Assembly: GCA_937892545.1 (NCBI GenBank)
Contig: CALAFO010000062.1
Coordinates: forward strand, 1 to 15,623
Length of the DNA: 15,623 nt
From: Scatosoma sp002474405
GTDB lineage: Bacteria > Bacillota > Clostridia > Christensenellales > Borkfalkiaceae
Direction of reading: 5' to 3'
Of this stretch, positions 5,865-10,687 are shown piece by piece (the stretch's first letter is position 1; each line of letters begins with the position of its first letter). Below the pieces are notes generated by a model, which saw only the letters and a list, made by a program, of their open reading frames with translations, was not told where the DNA came from and ran no database searches. The position numbers and the translations under genes are program-made.

Positions 5865-7676
5865 TTATTTTTTGCAGTTGGCTTTAAGCGTTTCAAGATT
5901 TTCGCGGATTTCTTTGGGAAGTTTATCGCCGAAGTTATCGTCGTAATACTTCTCGATTTCTTCCGCTTCCGCCGCCCAGCGTTCTTTATCCACGTACAGC
6001 AGCTTATCCAGCGTTTCTTCCGTAACGTCCGTGTTCTTCACGTTGATATCTTTCGCATAAGGAACATAGCCGATCGCCGTTTCCTGTGCGTCCGCTTTGC
6101 CTTCGCAACGATCCAAAATCCAGTCGAGCACGCGCATATTGTCGCCGAAACCGGGCCACATGAAGTTGCCGTTTTCGTCCTGACGGAACCAGTTTACGTT
6201 GAAGATTTTGGGCTGCTTATCTTTTTCGACTTTCGCGCCCATATCGATCCAGTGCCGGAAGTACTGATCTACCGAGTAGCCCATGAAAGGCTTCATCGCC
6301 ATAGGATCGTGGCGAAGAACGCCTACCGCGCCCGTGGCAGCCGCCGTCGTTTCCGAGGACATGATGGTGCCTACGAACGTGCCGTGGTTCCAGTCTCTCG
6401 ACTGATATACCAACGGAGTGGTGGTAGCTCTTCTGCCGCCGAAGATAATCGCGGAAAGAGGTACGCCCGTCTTGGAATTGAAGTTTTCCGAAAGGCAAGG
6501 GCAGTTGACTGCCGGAGCCGTAAAACGGGAGTTGGGATGCGCCGCAGGGTGCTTGCCGTCCGCGTTCATATCGGGCGTCCAAGGGTTGCCCTTCCAGTCG
6601 ATAAGGTGCGCGGGAGCTTCTTTCGTAAGTTTTTCCCACCAAACGGTGCCATCTTCGGGGTTATACGCAACGTTCGTGAAAATCGTGCCTTTCTTCGTAG
6701 CGGCAAGCGCGTTGGGGTTGGAATGTTCGTTGGTGCCGGGAGCTACGCCGAAGAAACCGTTTTCGGGGTTCGCCGCCCAGAGTCTGCCGTCTTCGCCCAC
6801 TCTGATCCACGCGATGTCGTCGCCGACCGTCTTGATTTCGTAGCCCGCTTTTCTGTATTCTTCGGGCGGAATCAGCATGGCAAGGTTGGTTTTGCCGCAG
6901 GCGGAAGGGAACGCAGCCGCAACGTACTTCATCTCTTTATCCTGAGGACGCTTGCAGCCGAGGATGAGCATGTGCTCCGCCATCCAGCCCTCGTTCTTGC
7001 CGAGGTAGGTAGCGATACGAAGCGCGAAGCATTTCTTGCCGAGAAGAACGTTTCCGCCGTAAGCCGAGTTGACGGATACGATGGTATCGTCTTCGGGAAA
7101 GTGCATGATATATCTCTTTTCGGGATCGACGTCGCACTTGCAGTGGAAGCCTTTCACGAAATCGCCGTTTTCGCCGAGCTGTTCGTAGCAATCAACGCCG
7201 ACGCGCGTCATGATTTCCATGTTGAGAACAACGTAGATGGAATCGGTTACTTCGATGCCGATTTTGGAGAACGGCGAACCTACGACGCCCATCGAATAGG
7301 GAATAACGTACATCGTTCTGCCCTTCATCTTGCCGCGGGCGATTTCGCCTACCAGCTTATACGCCTTCTGCGGATCCATCCATTTTACGATGGAATGAGG
7401 CATAGCGTCTTCTTCTTTTCTGGAGCAGATGAACGTACGATCTTCCACGCGGGCTACGTCGTTTTCTGCGGTTCTGTGCAGATAGCAATCGGGCAGAAGC
7501 TTTTCGTTCAGCTTGATCATTTCGCCCGTAGCCACCGCTTCGGCGCGGAGTGCGTCGCGCTGCGCTTCGCTGCCGTCGATCCACACGATTTTATCGGGCT
7601 GGGCAAGCTCTGCGCTGTCTTTCACGAATTGCAATACTTTCTTGTTTTTCGTAAGGTTGGTTTTTACTTCGAACAT
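5865..7676 (-). CDS. pckG: Phosphoenolpyruvate carboxykinase (GTP)
   Basis: The enzyme interconverts oxaloacetate plus GTP with PEP plus CO2 and GDP, in gluconeogenesis or, in many anaerobes, PEP carboxylation. The 603-aa length fits the GTP-dependent family. Diagnostic sequence: GRTMYVIPYSMG (119-130), the P-loop with reactive cysteine FPSACGKTN (256-264, C260), TVGDDIAW, NPENGFFGVAPGTN, and FGGRRATTTPLV (412-423). The start at 7676 was chosen because AAGGAG lies 10 nt upstream, the promoter is further upstream, and the protein family begins around this Met. An in-frame extension to 7832 would be Lys/Arg-rich and run through the promoter. The leader is about 108 nt and purine-rich. A terminator follows the gene, so it is a single-gene unit. 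Confidence 0.97.
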   Translation of the reverse strand: MFEVKTNLTKNKKVLQFVKDSAELAQPDKIVWIDGSEAQRDALRAEAVATGEMIKLNEKLLPDCYLHRTAENDVARVEDRTFICSRKEEDAMPHSIVKWMDPQKAYKLVGEIARGKMKGRTMYVIPYSMGVVGSPFSKIGIEVTDSIYVVLNMEIMTRVGVDCYEQLGENGDFVKGFHCKCDVDPEKRYIMHFPEDDTIVSVNSAYGGNVLLGKKCFALRIATYLGKNEGWMAEHMLILGCKRPQDKEMKYVAAAFPSACGKTNLAMLIPPEEYRKAGYEIKTVGDDIAWIRVGEDGRLWAANPENGFFGVAPGTNEHSNPNALAATKKGTIFTNVAYNPEDGTVWWEKLTKEAPAHLIDWKGNPWTPDMNADGKHPAAHPNSRFTAPAVNCPCLSENFNSKTGVPLSAIIFGGRRATTTPLVYQSRDWNHGTFVGTIMSSETTAAATGAVGVLRHDPMAMKPFMGYSVDQYFRHWIDMGAKVEKDKQPKIFNVNWFRQDENGNFMWPGFGDNMRVLDWILDRCEGKADAQETAIGYVPYAKDINVKNTDVTEETLDKLLYVDKERWAAEAEEIEKYYDDNFGDKLPKEIRENLETLKANCKK

Positions 7677-7791
7677 TGCGGTATATCTCCTTAAGATTTT
7701 TCTTTTTTTTGTAATTTTTTTTCGGGCGAAGCGGATTTTCTGCCTGCTTTGCCGCCTGATTTTTGAAGAAACCCTTTTTCTTTCGATTATA

Positions 7792-7820
7792 ATTATACCA
7801 CAAAATTTCACCGGTGTAAA
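7792..7820 (-). promoter_or_regulatory. Strong sigma-A promoter for pckG with overlapping palindrome
   Basis: On the minus strand, TTTACA (7815-7820) and a perfect TATAAT (7792-7797) are separated by 17 nt. The palindrome CACCGGTG (7809-7816) overlaps the -35 box and spacer, and its flanks extend it to TTnCACCGGTGnAA. A regulator bound there would block polymerase, so it is a candidate operator. It does not match the cre or Rex consensus. Confidence 0.8.
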
Positions 7821-7845
7821 CAGTTTGAACATAAAAATTTACATG

Positions 7846-7874
7846 AAAAAACCGTGAATTTTTCTTTTTCACGG
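7846..7874 (-). terminator. Intrinsic terminator downstream of the 126-aa gene
   Basis: On the minus strand, CCGTGAA (7868-7874) pairs with TTCACGG (7852-7858) as a perfect 7-bp stem with a 9-nt loop, followed by six T. It lies 160 nt past the end of the 126-aa gene and just before the pckG promoter, so it insulates the two transcripts. Confidence 0.8.
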
Positions 7875-8033
7875 CTTCCGCTGCCCGTTTCGGGCTATTT
7901 ATGATTCTTTATATTTGCTTTTATATACGCACATATCGTTTGTTATATCGCGCGCTATATCCCGGCGTTATACCCCGGCAGTCGTTGTTTTCTGCCTGTT
8001 TTTCGACGGATTGCCCCCTTTCGCGCCGCGGGT
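7875..8033. other. Non-coding stretch with short direct repeats
   Basis: This is the 3' untranslated region of the 126-aa gene. A short direct repeat, TATATCCCGGC then TATACCCCGGC, lies near 7955-7980 next to a near-palindrome of ATAT and GCGC. No gene, convincing promoter or RNA structure is seen. Confidence 0.35.
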
Positions 8034-8414
8034 TCAGACGGGGATGCCGAAAATCGCGCCGCTTTCCGCTTCCTTTTCCAGCGCGGCGGCATAAAAATCC
8101 CAGAGTTGATTTTGCGTGCGTTTGCCGAACAGCCGCGCTATCCCGCGTCCGCGCGCGCTTGCACGCCATAATTTTTTGTACTTCTTTTTCAAATCGGGGA
8201 AGATATATTCTCCGCCCGCGAACGCCACCACGGAAACGCTTTCCGCGCCGGAGAGCACGCGCAGTTCGAAGCGGTCCGCGCCCTTTTTAAAGCGATGGAT
8301 GTACACGCACGAAGAATCGGAGCCTTTATCGTATGTATATTCGTAGGTAAACCCGTATTTCTGCGGCACTTTCAGGGCGTTTTCCGCCGCCGCCCATACG
8401 TTTGTTTTTTCCAT
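8034..8414 (-). CDS. Hypothetical 126-aa protein
   Basis: I do not recognise this protein. It is basic and soluble, with no signal peptide or membrane segment. The first half looks beta-rich with regular alternation (YGFTYEYTYD, SSCVYIHRFKKGADRFELRVL, ESVSVVAFAGGEYIF). The second half looks helical and very basic (LKKKYKKLWRASARGRGIARLFGKRTQ, then QLWDFYAAALEKEAE). The ATG at 8414 has no clear Shine-Dalgarno sequence. The gene lies directly beside a DnaA-box array and is followed by a good terminator. Codon use resembles its neighbours, which supports it being a real gene. The basic helical part could bind nucleic acid, but that is only a guess. Confidence 0.7.
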   Translation of the reverse strand: MEKTNVWAAAENALKVPQKYGFTYEYTYDKGSDSSCVYIHRFKKGADRFELRVLSGAESVSVVAFAGGEYIFPDLKKKYKKLWRASARGRGIARLFGKRTQNQLWDFYAAALEKEAESGAIFGIPV

Positions 8415-8420
8415 AAAAAC

Positions 8421-8601
8421 TTATCCACCGCCCGTTTTTGTTTTTTCGCAGGTTATCCACCGTAATCGCGCGCTTTCCACCGTATTTTTCGGGTTATCCA
8501 CAAGGTTTATTTTAAAAATGTGGATACCCCGCCCGATTTCCGGAAATTATTTTTTGCAAAAAGCAAAATTTTGTTCGCTTTTCGTGTGGAAATGTGGATA
8601 A
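8421..8601. other. DnaA-box array, candidate replication origin or DnaA-binding locus
   Basis: The 190-bp gap between cvpA and the 126-aa gene carries a cluster of DnaA boxes (consensus TTATCCACA). Forward boxes: TTATCCACC at 8421-8429 and 8453-8461, a perfect TTATCCACA at 8494-8502, and a weak box at 8473-8481. Reverse boxes: one mismatch at 8519-8527, perfect at 8593-8601, and a weak one at 8585-8593. The array is thus symmetric, forward boxes left and reverse boxes right. Between the reverse boxes lie the perfect 12-bp palindrome ATTTCCGGAAAT (8536-8547) and an AT-rich stretch (8544-8575) that could serve as an unwinding element. dnaA, dnaN, rpmH and rnpA, common origin neighbours, are absent from the window. 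Confidence 0.7.
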
Positions 8602-8604
8602 CTT

Positions 8605-9216
8605 TTAAGGAAGCTGCCATGCGGCTTCCGTGCCGAGCCCCTCTTTCGCGCGGTCGATGGCTTTCAGAAGCCACGTTAAAAGCGGGTTGTTGTCGCGCAG
8701 CGTATGCACGAAGAACGTTTCGTCGATGGCGGCTTGCACTTTCGGGACGAAAGAAAGCGTTTCGGGCAGTACGGAAAGCACCGCGAGCACGGCGAGAATA
8801 AGAATCCCCGCTTTCAGAAAGCCGACCGCCGCGCCGAGCAGCGTGTTTACCGCGCCCACGGCTTTGATGCTGTTGGCGATTTTCGTAAGGACGCGCGCGA
8901 TGAGCCCCAAAAGAAGCTTGCAGAGCACGAACACGGCGATGCCGCCCACGACGTACCAGAAATTTTCGCCGAATTTCTGATACACGCCGAACATTTCGTT
9001 CAGCAGGTTTGCCGCGGGCACGGCAAGATAATATGCCGCCGCCAGCGAAAGCACGGTGGAACAAAGCCCGATCACCGAAGCGATGGCGCCCTTTTTTGCG
9101 CCGATCATGGTAAATATCAGCAGCGCCGCCGCGCAGATGATGTCGGGCACGTATTGTCCGCCGCCCGCAAGCAACGCCGCGGAAAAATTCAGTTGAGCCG
9201 CGCCGGATAACCGCAT
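8605..9216 (-). CDS. CvpA family integral membrane protein
   Basis: This 203-aa membrane protein fits the CvpA/colicin V production family, small four-helix proteins of uncertain biochemical role. Predicted helices are near residues 25-42 (VPDIICAAALLIFTMIGA), 44-66 (GAIASVIGLCSTVLSLAAAYY), 86-110 (FWYVVGGIAVFVLCKLLLGLIA) and 128-150 (GAAVGFLKAGILILAVLAVL). The KKGAIASVIG step after helix 1 and the GAAVGFLKAG segment are typical of the family. The start at 9216 is fixed by AAGGAG 10 nt upstream; a longer frame beginning at 9300 would start inside the promoter. The 3' end carries a GC-rich hairpin, GGAAGC..GCTTCC. The first 20 residues (MRLSGAAQLNFSAALLAGGG) are an unusual low-complexity extension. 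Confidence 0.85.
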   Translation of the reverse strand: MRLSGAAQLNFSAALLAGGGQYVPDIICAAALLIFTMIGAKKGAIASVIGLCSTVLSLAAAYYLAVPAANLLNEMFGVYQKFGENFWYVVGGIAVFVLCKLLLGLIARVLTKIANSIKAVGAVNTLLGAAVGFLKAGILILAVLAVLSVLPETLSFVPKVQAAIDETFFVHTLRDNNPLLTWLLKAIDRAKEGLGTEAAWQLP

Positions 9217-9271
9217 ATCGATTTTTCTCCTTTTCCCTTCCGGAAAGAAATTTTTCACGTTTTGCGATACA

Positions 9272-9300
9272 AGTATAACACGAACGGAAAAATTTTTCAA
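9272..9300 (-). promoter_or_regulatory. Sigma-A promoter for cvpA
   Basis: On the minus strand, TTGAAA (9295-9300) and TATACT (9272-9277) are separated by 17 nt. The leader is about 50 nt and ends in a strong AAGGAG site before the ATG at 9216. This is the leftward member of the divergent cvpA/yyaC intergenic region. Confidence 0.8.
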
Positions 9301-9370
9301 GCTTTTTCGCGCGGTTTGCCGTTTAGCGGATAAATTTTACGGCAATAATCGCGGTTGTACGTTTTGCCGG

Positions 9371-9384
9371 GCGCCGCACGGCGC
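9371..9384. other. GC-rich hairpin upstream of yyaC
   Basis: GCGCC (9371-9375) pairs with GGCGC (9380-9384) around a GCAC loop in the region between the divergent cvpA and yyaC genes. No convincing sigma-A promoter is visible for yyaC here, which would fit a forespore or mother-cell sigma factor. I could not match a sigma-F, -E or -G promoter with confidence. Confidence 0.3.
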
Positions 9385-9439
9385 TTTCGGGCGCAATCGT
9401 TTTCCGGCGCGAAGATTTCCGGATACAAGGAGCAACAGG

Positions 9440-9994
9440 ATGGAATACACGTTTCATATATTCAATAAACTGGCGGCGGACGGCGTGAGCGCCGCGGCGG
9501 AAAAATTTCTGGACGGGGAAATGCCCGTAATCGTGTGCGTGGGGAGCGATCTTGCCATCGGCGATTCGCTGGGGCCCGTGTGCGGATCGATGCTACAATA
9601 CAAAACGCGCGGGCTGCCCGTGTTTGTGTACGGAACGCTACCCTCGCCCGTTACGGCGAAAGAAATCCCCTACCTCCGCTCGTTTTTAAAAGACACGCAC
9701 GCGGGAAAGAAAATTCTGGCGGTGGACGCCGCCGTGGGAGGCGCGGGAGACGTGGGGCTGGTGAAAATAAACGACAACGCGCTGCTGCCCGGCGCGGGCG
9801 CGAACAAGAAGCTGGGCGCGATAGGCGATATTTCCGTGATGGGAATCGTGGCGGAAAAATCGGTGAATAATTTCGGGCTGTTGAATTCCACGCGGTTTCA
9901 CCTTGTGTATTCGATGGCGGAAATTATTTCGGAGGGGCTTGCCGCGGTGCTGTGGGAAATTTACGGGAACAAAAAAAGCGCGGGCGGAATATAA
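9440..9994 (+). CDS. yyaC: Sporulation protein YyaC (DUF1256 family, HybD/GPR-like fold)
   Basis: This 184-aa protein belongs to the YyaC family of endospore formers, annotated as a putative spore protease because it resembles the GPR/HybD peptidase fold. The signature VCVGSDLAIGDSLGPVCG (32-49) carries the conserved D37 and D42. It is followed by VYGTLPSPVTAKEIP (63-77), AVDAAVGGAGDVG (94-106) with D96, and the Gly-rich loop LLPGAGANKKLGAIGD (115-130) before SVMGIV. The start is supported by AAGGAG 7 nt upstream. In B. subtilis yyaC lies beside soj-spo0J near oriC; here it lies 0.8 kb from a DnaA-box array and is the first rightward gene. Its presence indicates a sporulating lineage or a recent descendant. 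Enzymatic activity is unproven. Confidence 0.95.
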   Translation: MEYTFHIFNKLAADGVSAAAEKFLDGEMPVIVCVGSDLAIGDSLGPVCGSMLQYKTRGLPVFVYGTLPSPVTAKEIPYLRSFLKDTHAGKKILAVDAAVGGAGDVGLVKINDNALLPGAGANKKLGAIGDISVMGIVAEKSVNNFGLLNSTRFHLVYSMAEIISEGLAAVLWEIYGNKKSAGGI

Positions 9995-10051
9995 TGATTG
10001 AGGCAAAGATTATAAAAAGAACCGATTCGTTAGCGAAACTGCCCCTCACCA

Positions 10052-10200
10052 CCTTGCTTCGCAAGGAGCAGGCTGCCGAAGCTGCCGTAAAACGGCAGTT
10101 CGGCAAGAAAAGCCCCCAAGTGGAAGCCACGAAGCGGCTGACCATTTTTGCCGAAAAAATGAAGTTCACTGAATTTTTTTCAGGCAAGGGGAAGCCTGAA
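10052..10200 (+). repeat. Dispersed structured repeat, copy 2 (fuller copy)
   Basis: Successive hairpins are visible. H1 is CCTTGC / TTC / GCAAGG (10052-10066). H2 is a long hairpin, 10074-10105: TGCCGAA pairs with TTCGGCA, a single G bulge follows, then CTGCCG pairs with CGGCAG around TAAAA. H3 is AGCCAC / GAA / GCGGCT (10125-10139), the counterpart of the differently sequenced hairpin at 11-27. The near-identical core follows at 10136-10193, with A-run/T-run complementarity, and then CAGGC..GCCTG. It lies between yyaC and the tRNA promoter. A 106-aa open frame starting at 9994 (overlapping the yyaC stop) runs through the repeat, across the tRNA promoter and into tRNA-Val, so I do not count it as a gene. 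Confidence 0.8.
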
Positions 10201-10254
10201 TCGAAGGCGAAAAAATTTTTTACGGAAAATTTTGCAAATCCCCCCGAAAAACGC

Positions 10255-10283
10255 TTGCAATTCTTTTTCGGATATGGTATAGT
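10255..10283 (+). promoter_or_regulatory. Sigma-A promoter for the tRNA-Val/Gly/Cys cluster
   Basis: TTGCAA (10255-10260) and TATAGT (10278-10283) are separated by 17 nt. The predicted start lies about 15 nt before tRNA-Val. Confidence 0.75.
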
Positions 10284-10304
10284 ATATAAGCTTTTGATGC
10301 AAAC

Positions 10305-10380
10305 GGAAGTTTAGCTCAGCCGGGAGAGCATCTGCCTTACAAGCAGAGGGTCATAGGTTCGATCCCTATAACTTCCACCA
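10305..10380 (+). tRNA. tRNA-Val (anticodon TAC)
   Basis: The 76-nt cloverleaf is complete. The acceptor GGAAGTT pairs with AACTTCC, the anticodon stem TCTGC/GCAGA encloses loop CTTACAA, the T-loop reads GGTTCGATCC, and CCA is encoded at 10378-10380. It reads GTA and, by wobble, other valine codons. It is the first gene of a three-tRNA transcript. Confidence 0.97.
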
Positions 10381-10381
10381 T

Positions 10382-10506
10382 CGGTGCGGATTTTTCCTTT
10401 ATATGCGGGAATAGCTCAGTGGTAGAGCGTCACCTTGCCAAGGTGAATGTCGCGGGTTCGAGTCTCGTTTCCCGCTCCAACGAAAAATCCGCACCGGATT
10501 TTTTTT
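10382..10506 (+). promoter_or_regulatory. 15-bp inverted repeat enclosing tRNA-Gly, competing with a terminator hairpin
   Basis: The arm at 10382-10396 (CGGTGCGGATTTTTC) is the exact reverse complement of 10482-10496, so the transcript can form a 15-bp stem with tRNA-Gly in the loop. The arms start 2 nt after the tRNA-Val CCA and 3 nt after the tRNA-Gly CCA. The right arm also forms a local hairpin, AAAAATCCG / CAC / CGGATTTTT (10483-10503), with the T-run ending at 10506. That is a good intrinsic terminator before tRNA-Cys. The two structures share bases and exclude each other, as in an antiterminator/terminator pair. Alternatively, the long stem may be an RNase processing site. Confidence 0.7.
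10405..10479 (+). tRNA. tRNA-Gly (anticodon GCC)
   Basis: The acceptor GCGGGAA pairs with TTCCCGC except where noted by wobble, the anticodon stem TCACC/GGTGA encloses loop TTGCCAA, the T-arm is GGGTTCGAGTC, and CCA is encoded at 10477-10479. It reads GGC and GGT. It lies inside the loop of a 15-bp inverted repeat. Confidence 0.97.
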
Positions 10507-10519
10507 AATCTGAATATCC

Positions 10520-10594
10520 GGCGTCATAGCCAAGCGGTAAGGCAAAGGTCTGCAAAACCTTTATGCCCCGGTTCAAATCCGGGTGGCGCCTCCA
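10520..10594 (+). tRNA. tRNA-Cys (anticodon GCA)
   Basis: The acceptor GGCGTCA pairs with TGGCGCC with one G-U pair, the anticodon stem AAGGT/ACCTT encloses loop CTGCAAA, and the discriminator base is U as expected for tRNA-Cys. CCA is encoded at 10592-10594. A possible terminator lies just upstream (10483-10506), so its expression may depend on read-through. Confidence 0.97.
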
Positions 10595-10595
10595 A

Positions 10596-10641
10596 GCCCT
10601 TGAAAGCCTTGCTTTCAAGGGCGTTTATTTTATCGTTTTTT
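10596..10641 (+). terminator. Intrinsic terminator of the tRNA cluster
   Basis: GCCCTTGAAAGC (10596-10607) pairs perfectly with GCTTTCAAGGGC (10611-10622) around a CTT loop, followed by a T-rich tail to about 10641. It begins 2 nt after the tRNA-Cys CCA. Confidence 0.92.
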
Positions 10642-10687
10642 TGATTGCATTTTTATCTTATATCATTTCATTTTACGGGGGTAGTGT

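Noticed and set aside
6252..7694. Long plus-strand frame of 480 codons opposite pckG
   Set aside because: It is Arg/His/Val-rich shadow translation of a well-identified enzyme gene, without a ribosome site or recognisable domains.
7677..7785. Riboswitch or attenuator in the pckG leader
   Set aside because: The leader is A/G-rich with no stable stem, no T-box sequence and no terminator.
7677..7832. In-frame 52-residue extension of pckG
   Set aside because: It would begin upstream of the -10 box of the promoter, is Lys/Arg-rich and unlike the family, and a strong ribosome site sits before the internal ATG at 7676.
7948..7980. TATATCCCGGC/TATACCCCGGC repeats as a CRISPR or iteron array
   Set aside because: Only two short units, no spacers and no cas or rep gene nearby.
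9217..9300. In-frame 28-residue extension of the cvpA frame
   Set aside because: It begins in the -35 box of the cvpA promoter and lacks a ribosome site, while AAGGAG precedes the ATG at 9216.
9994..10314. A 106-aa plus-strand reading frame whose ATG overlaps the yyaC stop
   Set aside because: Its middle and end are the dispersed repeat and its hairpins, and it runs through the tRNA promoter and stops inside tRNA-Val. The amino-acid composition is Lys/Phe-biased. Coupled translation is possible but a real gene is unlikely.
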